Shown: positions 12,546-22,507, numbered from the stretch's first letter. The stretch is 64,000 bases of DNA from an uncultured Opitutia bacterium (GCA_903900845.1 CAIUOU010000167.1:1-64000), one strand, 5' to 3'. Numbers and translations are program-made. Notes: generated from the letters alone by a model not told the origin.

Positions 12546-12944
12546 TCACTTCGCGGCGGCCTTGATCAGCGGCTTTTCCAGCAGGGTCCGGTACCAGGAC
12601 CAGCGTCGGTACAGCAGGACCGCGACCGCCGCACCCGTCGTGTCCGCGACCCAATCCCCCAGCTCCGTCTCACGGCCGGGCACGAAACTTTGGTGCCACT
12701 CGTCGGTCGCCCCGTAGGCGGAGACGGCGACCAGCGCCCACCATGGGCCCCCGCGCCCCGGCGCCGTGCGGCAGGCCAGGGTACCAAGCAGGCCGTAGAC
12801 GCAGAAGTGGACCACCTTGTCGAAATGCAGTATCCGGGGTCCGGCGACGCTGGGACGGCTTGACGCCGAGAAGATCAGGGCCGCCATCACCAGCGGCCAG
12901 AGCCAGGCGCGACGCTCCCTGGAAAACCACCGCTGGCGGCTCAT
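12546..12944 (-). CDS. VanZ family protein
   Basis: Starts MSRQRWFSRERRAWLWPLVMAALIFSASS; HFDKVVHFCVYGLLGTLACR and DEWHQSFVPGRETELGDWVADTTGA are VanZ-like. Confidence 0.85.
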   Translation of the reverse strand: MSRQRWFSRERRAWLWPLVMAALIFSASSRPSVAGPRILHFDKVVHFCVYGLLGTLACRTAPGRGGPWWALVAVSAYGATDEWHQSFVPGRETELGDWVADTTGAAVAVLLYRRWSWYRTLLEKPLIKAAAK

Positions 12945-13855
12945 GGCGTCGCGCCCCGGGGGGATTCCGTCCAGCCGACGGCGCGGTTTCTCCCCTCCCC
13001 CTTGGCCGCGTAGAGCGCGCGGTCGGCCGCCGCCAGCAGGGCATCGGCGGAACATGCCTCCCCGGAAAGCGAGGCCGCTCCCGCGCTGACCGGGAACCCC
13101 GCCCCGGCCGCCACGGCGCACATTCTTCGCGCCGCCGCAAGCGCTCCCGCCCCGTCGGCCGCCGGCAGGATCATCCCCAACTCGTCCCCGCCGACGCGCG
13201 CCACGCGGTCGATTTCCCGCCCCGTGGCGGGCAGGCGCTCCGCGAGCGCGCGCAGCGCGGCGTCTCCCGCGGCGTGGCCGCGCGTGTCATTGATGCGCTT
13301 GAAGTGGTCCACATCGGCGAGCACGAGGCCGAGCGGCTGCCCCAGCCGCCGCGCACGCTCCGCCTCGAGCGCCAGCAGGCGATCGAACTCCCGGCGGTTG
13401 AGCAACCCGGTGAGGGCGTCGCGTGTCGCCAGCCGGCGCAACTCCGCCAGGGTCGCCCCCAGCCGCAGGGCGTAACGCAACGCGCGCTCCAGGAGGCGCG
13501 GCGTGATCTCGCCCTTCACCAGGTAATCCAGCGCCCCGGCCTCCATCGCGGCGAGATCGACGCGCTCGGCGGACTCGGCCGTGAGAAAGATGATGGGCGT
13601 CTCGCAGCCGCGGGCCGCGGCCTCGCGGATCAGCTGCAGGCCGTCGCGCGCTCCCAGCTGGTAATCCAGCAGGCACACGGCGTGCCCGGCCGTAAGCAGC
13701 CGCGCGAGGCCGTCCTCGTAACTCCCCGCCCATTCCAGCTCGAAATGCTCACCTTGGAACGCGGCGAAATGCGCGGCGGTCAGACGGTGCTGCAGCCGGT
13801 CGTCGTCGATCAGCAGGACTCTGCGCGCCATGGCCGAGACGGGGTCGCCGGACAA
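12941..13855 (-). CDS. response regulator with GGDEF (diguanylate cyclase) domain
   Basis: RRVLLIDDDRLQHRL...LLDYQLGARDGL receiver; RDALTGLLNRREFDRLL; RVGGDELGMILP; start may be internal Met (MARRVLLIDDD); ATGA overlap with the vanZ-like gene. Confidence 0.92.
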   Translation of the reverse strand: MSGDPVSAMARRVLLIDDDRLQHRLTAAHFAAFQGEHFELEWAGSYEDGLARLLTAGHAVCLLDYQLGARDGLQLIREAAARGCETPIIFLTAESAERVDLAAMEAGALDYLVKGEITPRLLERALRYALRLGATLAELRRLATRDALTGLLNRREFDRLLALEAERARRLGQPLGLVLADVDHFKRINDTRGHAAGDAALRALAERLPATGREIDRVARVGGDELGMILPAADGAGALAAARRMCAVAAGAGFPVSAGAASLSGEACSADALLAAADRALYAAKGEGRNRAVGWTESPRGATP

Positions 13856-13865
13856 ACGGGGGCGA

Positions 13866-14669
13866 TCAGGTGCGGGCGGTACCGGCGGAAAGGTCCGCCG
13901 CCCGCGCGCCGAGCTTCCCGGGCAGCCCCGCGCGATCGCCGAGATTATCCCGGATGCAGTTCACCAGCGCGCTGCCGACGACCACACCGTCGGCGTGGGC
14001 CGCGACCTCCGCCACCTGGGCCCGCGTGCCGATCCCGAAACCGACCACCGTCGGCAGATCCGTCCGCGCGCGGATGCGCTTCATCGCCTCGGGAATGTTA
14101 CCCGCCACCTGGTCCCGCACCCCGGTCACGCCTTCCCGGGAAACGTAGTAAAGGAACCCCGTCGTGACGGAAGCGATCCGGGCGATCCGTTCGTCCGGGG
14201 TGGTCGGCGCGACGATGAAAACGGTGTCGACCCCGTGTTTTCGGCCGGCCTCCAGCACCTCCCCCGCCTCCTCGGGAGGCAGGTCGAGCGTGAGAATGCC
14301 GTCCACTCCCGCCGCGCGTGCGGCGCCGACGTAGGCGTCGACGCCGTTGGCAAAGACGAGGTTGTAATAGGTGTAGAACACGACCGGCGCGTCGCTGAAT
14401 TCGCGGATACGGCGCACAAGCTCAAAGACGCGCGCCGCGGTCATCCCGCCCTCGAGCGCCCGCTGCGCCGCGAGCTGGTTGGTGAGACCGTCGGCCAGCG
14501 GATCCGAGAACGGCACGCCGAGCTCGAGAATGTCGACTCCGTTGGCGAGCAGCGCGCGGCAGACCTCGACCGACGTCTCGAAGTCAGGGTCGCCCGCGCA
14601 GACATAGGCGACGAAAGCCGCGCGACGCGCGGCGCGGCACTGGGCGAAGACCGGCTGGAGACGGGACAT
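13866..14669 (-). CDS. trpA: tryptophan synthase alpha chain
   Basis: AFVAYVCAGDPDFETSVEVCRALLANGVDILELGVPFSDPLADG; VVFYTYYNLVFANGVDAYV; VVGFGIGT; start set at MSRLQPVF. Confidence 0.95.
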   Translation of the reverse strand: MSRLQPVFAQCRAARRAAFVAYVCAGDPDFETSVEVCRALLANGVDILELGVPFSDPLADGLTNQLAAQRALEGGMTAARVFELVRRIREFSDAPVVFYTYYNLVFANGVDAYVGAARAAGVDGILTLDLPPEEAGEVLEAGRKHGVDTVFIVAPTTPDERIARIASVTTGFLYYVSREGVTGVRDQVAGNIPEAMKRIRARTDLPTVVGFGIGTRAQVAEVAAHADGVVVGSALVNCIRDNLGDRAGLPGKLGARAADLSAGTART

Positions 14670-14733
14670 GGAGGATGCACCGTGGCCGCTCCTGCGCGCG
14701 AAGGAAACCGCAATTTTGCGGCGCGCCGGCGGC

Positions 14734-15504
14734 TCAGAAGGAAAACTCCGCCCAGACCGGCAGATGGTCCGAAAGCAGGGAGGCCACGACCTCGGAGCGC
14801 ACCTCGGTGCAACCCTCGGGCAGGAAAACGAAGTCGAGGGCCCGGCGCGGCAGGGGTGACGGGAAGGTGCGGCCCGCGACCGGATGCAGGGAGTACTCGC
14901 AGTAATCGGAGAGGTGGCTGAGCAGCGACGCGGTGGCGTCGTCCCGCGAACGGGGGTTGTTGAAGTCCCCGCAGATGATCGGGGGGATGGCCCAACGTTT
15001 CCCGTGCAGCCGGTGTTTCTCCCGCAGCCAGTCCACGAGATGGTCGAGCTGCCGCAGCCTTTGCTGCCGCGATCCGAAATGGAGGTGCAGGTTGACGAGC
15101 GGCACGCAGCGACCCGCGACCTCGAGTTCGGCGTAAAGGAAACCCTTCTCGCCGAGCCGCCGCTGGCCGAACACGACCGTCTCCGCGGCGCGGATATCAT
15201 GCCGCGAGAGCAGCGCGTTGCCGTAGGAAAGGTTGATCAGCCCGGACCGCCGGTTGTTGATGCCGAACACCGAATGCGGGAAGCGCGTGTGCACCCGGAG
15301 GTAGTCGAGGTGGTCGAAATTGCCCGCCCAGCTCGAGCGTTCGTCGATCTCCTGCAGCGCCACCACGTCGGGCTTCAGCCGGTCGAGCAGCGCCGCGATG
15401 CGGCGCAGGTTGGCGCGGAGCTTCCGCGGCGTGGTCAGTCCCTGGATCGGGTTCAACCCGCGTCCGTGCGCGATGTTGAACGTGAGCAGGCGAAGTCTCG
15501 GCAT
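14734..15504 (-). CDS. endonuclease/exonuclease/phosphatase family protein
   Basis: LRLLTFNIAHG; DVVALQEIDERS; PPIICGDFNNP; LLSDHLPVWAEF. Confidence 0.9.
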   Translation of the reverse strand: MPRLRLLTFNIAHGRGLNPIQGLTTPRKLRANLRRIAALLDRLKPDVVALQEIDERSSWAGNFDHLDYLRVHTRFPHSVFGINNRRSGLINLSYGNALLSRHDIRAAETVVFGQRRLGEKGFLYAELEVAGRCVPLVNLHLHFGSRQQRLRQLDHLVDWLREKHRLHGKRWAIPPIICGDFNNPRSRDDATASLLSHLSDYCEYSLHPVAGRTFPSPLPRRALDFVFLPEGCTEVRSEVVASLLSDHLPVWAEFSF

Positions 15505-15550
15505 CCCGGGCGGTGAGACTACCGGGCCGACCCGGCGCGGCAAGCCGAGG

Positions 15551-16426
15551 TCACGGCCGCGCGGTGCCGAGAAACCCGCGGTCGCCCAGCCAATCGTGGA
15601 ACCGCGATATCCACGCGCCCGCGGGCCCCTTGTTCGTTTCCCTGACGCCAAAGCCGTGCCCGGCCCCGGCGTAGATATGCAGTTCCGCGGAGGCCCCGGC
15701 GCGCTTCGTCCGGAGATAGAATTCAGCGAGTCCCTCGGAGATGTTCTGCCGGTCCCCGTAACCCGCCGCCAGAAACACGGGCGGCGTGGACTTCGCCACC
15801 TGGATGTCGGTGCGCGGCAGCCCGCCGGGATAGACGAGAGCGTAGAAGTCCGGCCGCGCGTCGAGACGGTCCACCGCGTCGGTCGCCGCGGAGGCGGGGA
15901 CTTCCGGCCGGGTCGCCGCGAGCAGCGCGACCTCACCCCCGGCCGAGAAACCGATGATGCCCACCGCGCCCGGGTTGACTCCCCACTCGGCGGACCGCGC
16001 CCGCACCAGCCGGACCGCTCGCCGCGCGTCGGCCAGGGCGTCGCGATCCACCGTATAGGGCTGGAGCGCGCCCGGGGGCGCGGCGTCATCCTTGGCGAGC
16101 CGGTATTTCAGGACGAAAGCCGCGACCCCCCGCTCGGCGAGCCACCGCGCGACATTCCACCCTTCATGCTGGATCGCGAGCCGCGCATGGCCGCCGCCCG
16201 GCGCGACAATCACCGCGCAGCCCGTCGCCCGGCCCGCTTCCGGCAGGTGCACGGTGAGGGAGGGATGGTGGATGTTCGAAAGGTTGGACCCGGCGGTCTT
16301 TTCCGGCTCGGCACGACGCTCGACGGAACCAGGGGCGCCGGTCGGCCAGAGGGGCACCGCCTCGGCCGGTTCAGCCCCCGCCAGAACACCGGCGCCGGCC
16401 AGCCAAAATACAAACGCGGCACGCAT
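15551..16426 (-). CDS. alpha/beta hydrolase (acetylxylan-esterase-like)
   Basis: Signal peptide; oxyanion VAPGGGHARL; nucleophile elbow GIIGFSAGGEVALL; GAGHGFG. Confidence 0.9.
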   Translation of the reverse strand: MRAAFVFWLAGAGVLAGAEPAEAVPLWPTGAPGSVERRAEPEKTAGSNLSNIHHPSLTVHLPEAGRATGCAVIVAPGGGHARLAIQHEGWNVARWLAERGVAAFVLKYRLAKDDAAPPGALQPYTVDRDALADARRAVRLVRARSAEWGVNPGAVGIIGFSAGGEVALLAATRPEVPASAATDAVDRLDARPDFYALVYPGGLPRTDIQVAKSTPPVFLAAGYGDRQNISEGLAEFYLRTKRAGASAELHIYAGAGHGFGVRETNKGPAGAWISRFHDWLGDRGFLGTARP

Positions 16427-16440
16427 GACCCGGGCCGCCT

Positions 16441-16911
16441 TCAGGAACCGACCTTCGGGGCGGGCTTGGCGGCCACGTCGGGCGCGGCTCCCGGCTCGCC
16501 GCGCTTCTCCTTCTCCCGGCGCACGCGTTCGCGCATCTCCTGCCGCATCTTGTCGAGCTTCGAGCGCTGAACGGGGGTGAGCACGGCGGCCACATCCTCG
16601 TACATGCGTTCCGTGGTGCGGGAGGTGTCGGCCAGGTGCTCCCGCTGCATGCGTTGCAGATCCTCGGCCGCCCTCGCGACGATCGGCGTGATCGCCTTTT
16701 GCTGCTCCGCGGTCGGATTCAACCGCTGCGTGAATTGACGCATGAGCTGCGGATAGATCCTCCCTCCCGGCTCCTTGGCGGCCTGCTTGGCCGCCTTGCC
16801 CGCGCGCTCCGGAGCCCCGTCCGCCGACCGCAGGCTGAAAACCCCGCCGAAAATCGCGCCCGCGATGAAGACGCCGACAAACGCGAGGATGACCTTCCAA
16901 GGGCGGTCCAT
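16441..16911 (-). CDS. membrane-anchored periplasmic Spy/CpxP/CnrX-like sensor
   Basis: Single N-terminal TM (VILAFVGVFIAGAIFGGVFSL), helical periplasmic region with LNPTAEQQ and LTPVQRSKL (LTxxQ-type). Confidence 0.7.
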   Translation of the reverse strand: MDRPWKVILAFVGVFIAGAIFGGVFSLRSADGAPERAGKAAKQAAKEPGGRIYPQLMRQFTQRLNPTAEQQKAITPIVARAAEDLQRMQREHLADTSRTTERMYEDVAAVLTPVQRSKLDKMRQEMRERVRREKEKRGEPGAAPDVAAKPAPKVGS

Positions 16912-16913
16912 GG

Positions 16914-17225
16914 TCAGTCCGCGAGGGCGAGCACGACCGCGACCGTGTCGTTGAGACCGAGCAGATCGTCGCCGGATCCGAACCAGAGGCCGTCACCCAG
17001 GCCGATGGCGAGGCTGAGGACCGCCACGAGACCGGCGAGGCCGACGGCGCGAAGCGCGAAGGCTTCGAGCAGGGCGCGGCCATCGGGGGCGACCGCCAAT
17101 CCGAGCGCCGCCACGCGCGTGGCGAATCCGAAGGGCGCGGCCTCGGGCGGCGTTTCGCCGGCTGGGCGGGCCGCGCGGGCGAGGCGCGACCATGCCGAGA
17201 GCGGACCGGATGATGCGGATTTCAT
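16914..17225 (-). CDS. single-TM small protein in anti-sigma position (103 aa)
   Basis: ATGA overlap with the ECF sigma gene upstream; one C-terminal hydrophobic segment AVGLAGLVAVLSLAIGLG; about 60 aa N-terminal soluble part. Confidence 0.6.
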   Translation of the reverse strand: MKSASSGPLSAWSRLARAARPAGETPPEAAPFGFATRVAALGLAVAPDGRALLEAFALRAVGLAGLVAVLSLAIGLGDGLWFGSGDDLLGLNDTVAVVLALAD

Positions 17226-17821
17226 GATTTTTCCCTCCTCTTAAGCTCCTGGAATAATTTCTGCAACTTGCGCCGGGCCCGGAAGGCCCGGACTTTGACC
17301 AGCGACTGGTTCCACCCCGTCGCGGCCGCGATTTCGGCGATGCTGCGCTGCTCGAGGTCGAGCATGCGCACCACGAGCTGGTCCTCAGGCTTGAGCTGGG
17401 AAAGAAGCTTGTGGACCAGTTCGCGGGCGGCGAGCGCGTCGTTCGCGGCGACCTCGTTCTCGCTGGTGAGCACGGCGTCGAGGACCTGCGCCTCGTTCTC
17501 GGACAAGTCGGCCCAGCGGAACTCCGGCCGGCGCCGTTGCGCCCGCAGGTGGTCGATGCAGGTGGTCACCGCGATCCGCGACACCCAATGCGTGAAGGGT
17601 ACGGCCCCCTGGTACTGTCCGAGCCGGGAGAACATTTTCAGGAAAACCTCCTGGCAGAGATCCTCCTCGGCGACGCGCCGCGGCAGATGCGCGCGCACGA
17701 TGCGGACCACCAACGGGTAGAGGTGCTCCACCAGTTCCCGCGCCGCCTGCTGGTCGCGACGGCGCACCCGCTCGAGACACGCCGCCACGTCGATGGGCGG
17801 CGGGTCGACGGCGTCGGGCAT
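17222..17821 (-). CDS. ECF-type RNA polymerase sigma factor
   Basis: DLCQEVFLKMFSRLGQYQGAVPFTHWVSRIAVTTCIDHLRAQRRRPEF (region 2) and LKPEDQLVVRMLDLEQRSIAEIAAATGWNQSLVKVRAFRARRKLQKL (region 4). Confidence 0.95.
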   Translation of the reverse strand: MPDAVDPPPIDVAACLERVRRRDQQAARELVEHLYPLVVRIVRAHLPRRVAEEDLCQEVFLKMFSRLGQYQGAVPFTHWVSRIAVTTCIDHLRAQRRRPEFRWADLSENEAQVLDAVLTSENEVAANDALAARELVHKLLSQLKPEDQLVVRMLDLEQRSIAEIAAATGWNQSLVKVRAFRARRKLQKLFQELKRREKS

Positions 17822-18178
17822 CCGGCTATCGATGCAAGGGTGATCACGTCACGCAAGACGCGGCTTGGTGGAGCGGGTTACAGGAGCGCGCCGCGCCCGC
17901 GGACGGCGGAAAACCCGGCGACAGACCGCCGGTCCGGGCGCGGACCTTGACTTCAGGTTGACGCCGCCGCTACCTCTCCGCGCCCATGGCAACGCGGCCG
18001 CCAGCCCTTCGACTTACGAGCGCGCACGACCTCTGAGCAGCCGTTCGCGGCGGGTCGTGCGTGGGAGCCCCGCGCGCCGGAAATCCGGTCCGCGTCGTGT
18101 CAGCCAAAGACCGTTTCTTCACGGGAACGGACCGTAGACCGCCCTCAACCAACCACTTTGTCAGTCGATTTCCCGGCC

Positions 18179-19846
18179 ATGCAACCCGCCCCTGTCACCA
18201 AGTACCGGCCTTTCCCGCCGGTCCACCTCCCCGACCGCCAGTGGCCGTGCCGCACGCTCACGCGCGCGCCGCTCTGGTGCAGCGTCGACCTGCGGGATGG
18301 CAACCAGGCGCTCGCCCAGCCGATGAGCGTGGAGGAGAAGCTGGAGTACTTCGCGATGCTTGTGCGCATCGGCTTCAAGGAGATCGAGGTCGGCTTCCCC
18401 AGCGCCTCGCAGATCGAGTTCGATTTCTGCCGGCGCCTGATCGAGGGAGGGCTCATCCCCGACGACGTCGCCATCCAGATCCTCTGCCAGTGCCGCGAGG
18501 AACTGATCGTGCGCAGTCTCGAGGCGCTCCGCGGCGCCCGGCACGCCATCTTCCACCTCTACAACTCCACCTCGCCCGCGCAGCGACGCCATGTCTTCAA
18601 CGCCTCACGCGACGACATCCGCCGCATCGCCGTGCAGGGCACCGCGTGGGTGAAACGCCACTCGGCTCCGCTGATCGCCGCCGGCACCCGCCTGCGCCTC
18701 GAGTACTCGCCGGAGAGCTTCACCAGCACCGAGCTGGATTTCGCCCTCGAGGTCTGCGAGGCCGTCACCGACGCTTGGGGACCGACCGTCGAGGACAAGA
18801 TCATCCTGAACCTGCCGGCGACGGTGGAGTACGCCACGCCCAACGTGCATGCCGACCAGATCGAGTGGATGTGCCGCCGCCTCACGCGGCGCGACCGCAC
18901 GCTGGTGTCGCTCCACACCCACAACGATCGGGGCACCGGCGTCGCCGCGACCGAGCTCGCGTTGCTCGCCGGCGCCGACCGCGTCGAGGGCACGCTCTTC
19001 GGCAACGGCGAGCGCACCGGCAACCTCGACGTCGTCACCGTCGCCCTGAACCTTTACACCCACGGCATCCACCCGGGCCTCGACTTCGGCGACATCAACG
19101 GCCTCCGCGAGGTCTACGAGCGCTGCACCCGCCTGGAGGTGCCGCCGCGCCAGCCCTACGCCGGCGAGCTCACCTTCACGGCCTTCAGCGGTTCCCACCA
19201 GGACGCCATCAAGAAATCCTGGGCCGCCCAGAAGGCCGGCGAGCCGTGGGATGTGCTCTACATCCCGATCGACCCGGCCGACATCGGCCGCAGCTACCGC
19301 GCGATCATCCGTATCAATGCCCAGTCGGGCAAGGGTGGCGTCGCTTACGTGCTGGAGAACGAGTTCGGCTACTGCCTGCCGAAGGCGATGCACAAGGAAA
19401 TCGGCCGCATCGTGAACGATGTCGCCGACGCCAAGGGCACCGAGCTTCCGCCGGCCGAGATCCTCGAGGTCTTCCGCCGCGAGTACCTCGACCGGACCGA
19501 GCCGGTTTCCCTCCGCCACTTCAAGAGCACCGAGAGCGACCACGCCGTGAACTGCGAGGCGGATCTCGTCATCGACGGAACCGCGCAACGCCTCACCGGA
19601 GCGGGCAACGGCCCGATCGACGCGTTCACCCGCGCGCTGGCATCGACCGCGCTGCCGCGCCTGGAAGTGCTCAGCTACGCCGAGCACTCGCTCGGGCAGG
19701 GCTCCGAGGCTCGCGCCGTGAGCTACATCCAGATCCGCACCGACCGCGGCCAGTCCCTCTTCGGCGCCGGTATCGACACCAACATCGAGCTCGCGTCGAT
19801 CAAGGCGATCATCAGCGCCCTCAACCGCGCCTTGGCGCCGGACTGA
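18179..19846 (+). CDS. leuA: 2-isopropylmalate synthase (long LeuA type)
   Basis: WCSVDLRDGNQALAQPM; EIEVGFPSASQIEFDF; SLHTHNDRGTGVAATELALLAGADRVEGTLFGNGERTGN; C-terminal LeuA dimer/regulatory domain; a TTG 21 nt upstream is also possible. Confidence 0.95.
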   Translation: MQPAPVTKYRPFPPVHLPDRQWPCRTLTRAPLWCSVDLRDGNQALAQPMSVEEKLEYFAMLVRIGFKEIEVGFPSASQIEFDFCRRLIEGGLIPDDVAIQILCQCREELIVRSLEALRGARHAIFHLYNSTSPAQRRHVFNASRDDIRRIAVQGTAWVKRHSAPLIAAGTRLRLEYSPESFTSTELDFALEVCEAVTDAWGPTVEDKIILNLPATVEYATPNVHADQIEWMCRRLTRRDRTLVSLHTHNDRGTGVAATELALLAGADRVEGTLFGNGERTGNLDVVTVALNLYTHGIHPGLDFGDINGLREVYERCTRLEVPPRQPYAGELTFTAFSGSHQDAIKKSWAAQKAGEPWDVLYIPIDPADIGRSYRAIIRINAQSGKGGVAYVLENEFGYCLPKAMHKEIGRIVNDVADAKGTELPPAEILEVFRREYLDRTEPVSLRHFKSTESDHAVNCEADLVIDGTAQRLTGAGNGPIDAFTRALASTALPRLEVLSYAEHSLGQGSEARAVSYIQIRTDRGQSLFGAGIDTNIELASIKAIISALNRALAPD

Positions 19847-19936
19847 CCCCGGCGTCGCCCTCCTCCTGCCCGGCTTGGACTGTCCGGGCGGGCGTTCCGT
19901 TGTCGCGCGCGGCGCGGCGCGCCCTATTCCAGGATC

Positions 19937-22507
19937 ATGCGCCTCTTCGCCCTGCCCGCGTGGCTGCTCATGCTCGCCCTCTCCGTCATGGTCCGCGCGG
20001 CGGGTTCGCCGTGGCCGGAAATCACCCGGGAGAACAAGCCGTGGACGCGCTGGTGGTGGCCGGGCAGCGCGGTGGACCGCGCGAGCCTGACGGCCCAATT
20101 GGAGCAACTGGCCGCCGCTGGTCTCGGCGGCGTGGAGATCACGCCGATCTACGGTGCGAAGGGCGGCGAGTCGCGCTACCTGAATTTTCTCTCGCCGGAG
20201 TGGATGGCGATGCTCGAGCACGCCGGGCGCGAGGCGCGACGCCTCGGCCGCGGCGTCGACATGGCGACGGGCACCGGCTGGCCTTTCGGCGGCCCCTGGA
20301 TCGATGAGACCCATGCGTTGCAGCGCGCCGTGCTGCGCGAGGGGCGCGTGGCCGGCGAACCAGGCCGCATGATGGTCAAACGCGCGGCGCCGGGCGGCGA
20401 GGGGCTCGTCGTGGATCCCTTCTCCACCACCGCGCTGGAAAAGTACCTAGCGCCGTTCGACCGCGCTTTCGCGGCCTTCCCCCGCGATCTCGTGCGCGGG
20501 CAATTCCATGATTCCTTCGAGTACTTCAACGCGAGCTGGACGAGCCGTCTGCCCGAAGTTTTCCGGCAAAGGCACGGCTACGATCTGCAGGAGTACGCGG
20601 CGGAACTGCTCGCGCGGGACCCGGCCGCGGTGACGAGGATCGACCGCGAAACCCTCGCCCGCGTGAAGGCCGACTACCGCGAGACGTTGGGGCTCCTTCA
20701 CCTCGATTACCTGCGGGCCTGGGTGGCCTGGTCGCACCAGCGGGGCTGGAAGGTGCGCAACCAGTCGCACGGAGCGCCCGCCAACCTCCTCGACCTTTAC
20801 GGCGCGGTCGACATCCCGGAGACGGAGATCTTCGGCTCCACCCCGTTCCCCATCCCCGGACTGCGCCGCGAGGCGGACGAGGTGCGGCACGACCAGGATC
20901 TGCCCGAGCCGCTGGTGGTGCGCATGGCGTCGTCCGCCGCCCACGTGATGGGCCGCCCGCTCGCCTCGAGCGAGAGCGCGACCTGGCTGCGCGATCACTG
21001 GAAAGAGTCCCTCGCCTACGTGAAGCCCGAGTTGGACCGCATCCTCGTCGAGGGCATCAACCACATCTTCTACCACGGCACTGTCTTCTCCCCGCGGGAC
21101 GCCCCGTGGCCCGGCTGGCTCTTCTACGCTTCCACGCAATTCAACCCGAACAACACCTGGTGGCGCGACTTCGCGGAGCTCAACCGCTACGTGGCCCGCG
21201 TGCAGTCGGTGCTGCAGCGGGGACGGCCCGACAACGACCTCCTGCTCTACTGGCCCGCGGCGGACGTCTGGGACGACCCGAAGGGGCTGGCGAAGACGCT
21301 GACGGTCCACCATGTCGGGTGGCTGACGGAGGAACCGGCGGGGAAACTCGCGCGCGTCCTCGGGGAGCGGGGCCACACGTTCGACTACGTCTCCGACGGG
21401 CAGCTCGCGGCGACCCGCGTCGAGAACGGCGCGCTCGTGACTCCCGGCGCGCGTTATCGCGCGCTCGTGGTGCCCGCGTCACGCCGGATGCCGGAGTCGA
21501 CGATGCGGCGGATCGCGGATCTCGCGCAGGCCGGCGCCGAGGTGATCCTCGAGCGCCTGCCGGAGGATGTGCCCGGCCTCGGCCGGCTCGCGGAACGCCG
21601 GGCCGAATTCCAAGCGGCGCGCGCGGCGGCGACGAAGGCGGGCGTGACCGTCGCACCCGATGTCACCGCCGCGCTCGCCCCGGTGGCGCGGCGCGAGGCC
21701 CTCGCCACGGCCGGACTTCATTTCATCCGCCGCGCGACGGAGCACGGGCACGACTACTTTGTCGCCAACCTCGGGGCCCGGGGGCACCGCGGATGGATCC
21801 CGATCGCGGAAGCCGCGGACCTGCTGGTGATGGACCCGCTCGACGGCGGCACGGGGCTCGCCCCGCGGCGGCCGGCGGCGGCCGGCGGGAACGAATTCCT
21901 GCTGCACCTCGAACCCGGAGAGTCCCTCGTGCTGCGCGGGACCCGCGCGTCGGCCACCGGGGCGGGGCCCCGGCCGCCGACGGAACCGGCGGGAACGCCG
22001 GTGGCGCTTCGGGGCGAGTGGCGGGTGGAGTTCATCGCCGGGGGGCCGGAGCTGCCGCCGCCGTTCACAACCGCGATCCTGAAAACCTGGACGGAACCGG
22101 GTGGAGAGGCCGCGCAACGCTTCGGCGGGACGGCGCGCTACACCCTCGAGTTCGACGCGCCGGCCGTTCCCGCCGACGATTGGCGGCTGGATCTGGGCGA
22201 CGTACGGGAGAGCGCGCGCGTGACCATGAACGGGACGCCGGCCGGAACCGCCTGGTCCGTGCCGTTCCAGTTGCGCGTCGGCCCGCTGCTCCGTCCCGGG
22301 CGCAACCGCCTTGAGATCGAGGTGACCAACCTAGCGGCCAACCGCATCCGCGATCTCGACCGCCGGAAGGCGGCCTGGAAGGTCATGCGCGAGATCAATT
22401 TCGTGAACATCAACTACCAGACCTTCGACGCCGCAGGCTGGCCGTTGACCCCCTCGGGCCTCCTCGGCCCGGTGACGCTCACCCCGCTGCGCGCCGCGCG
22501 CCCGTGA
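19937..22507 (+). CDS. GH106-like alpha-L-rhamnosidase / glycosyl hydrolase
   Basis: PWTRWWWPGSAVDRASLTAQLEQLAAAGLGGVEITPIYG; RRLGRGVDMATGTGWPFGGPWID; VEGINHIFYHGTVFSP; C-terminal beta-sandwich-like galactose-binding module. Confidence 0.85.
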   Translation: MRLFALPAWLLMLALSVMVRAAGSPWPEITRENKPWTRWWWPGSAVDRASLTAQLEQLAAAGLGGVEITPIYGAKGGESRYLNFLSPEWMAMLEHAGREARRLGRGVDMATGTGWPFGGPWIDETHALQRAVLREGRVAGEPGRMMVKRAAPGGEGLVVDPFSTTALEKYLAPFDRAFAAFPRDLVRGQFHDSFEYFNASWTSRLPEVFRQRHGYDLQEYAAELLARDPAAVTRIDRETLARVKADYRETLGLLHLDYLRAWVAWSHQRGWKVRNQSHGAPANLLDLYGAVDIPETEIFGSTPFPIPGLRREADEVRHDQDLPEPLVVRMASSAAHVMGRPLASSESATWLRDHWKESLAYVKPELDRILVEGINHIFYHGTVFSPRDAPWPGWLFYASTQFNPNNTWWRDFAELNRYVARVQSVLQRGRPDNDLLLYWPAADVWDDPKGLAKTLTVHHVGWLTEEPAGKLARVLGERGHTFDYVSDGQLAATRVENGALVTPGARYRALVVPASRRMPESTMRRIADLAQAGAEVILERLPEDVPGLGRLAERRAEFQAARAAATKAGVTVAPDVTAALAPVARREALATAGLHFIRRATEHGHDYFVANLGARGHRGWIPIAEAADLLVMDPLDGGTGLAPRRPAAAGGNEFLLHLEPGESLVLRGTRASATGAGPRPPTEPAGTPVALRGEWRVEFIAGGPELPPPFTTAILKTWTEPGGEAAQRFGGTARYTLEFDAPAVPADDWRLDLGDVRESARVTMNGTPAGTAWSVPFQLRVGPLLRPGRNRLEIEVTNLAANRIRDLDRRKAAWKVMREINFVNINYQTFDAAGWPLTPSGLLGPVTLTPLRAARP

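Noticed and set aside
17822-18178. leuA attenuator/leader peptide
   Set aside because: No Leu-codon run or terminator/antiterminator pair recognised upstream of leuA.
18061-20307. 748-aa plus-strand and 569-aa minus-strand ORFs over leuA
   Set aside because: Arg/Pro-rich frames overlapping an unambiguous leuA; typical of high-GC wobble-driven open frames.
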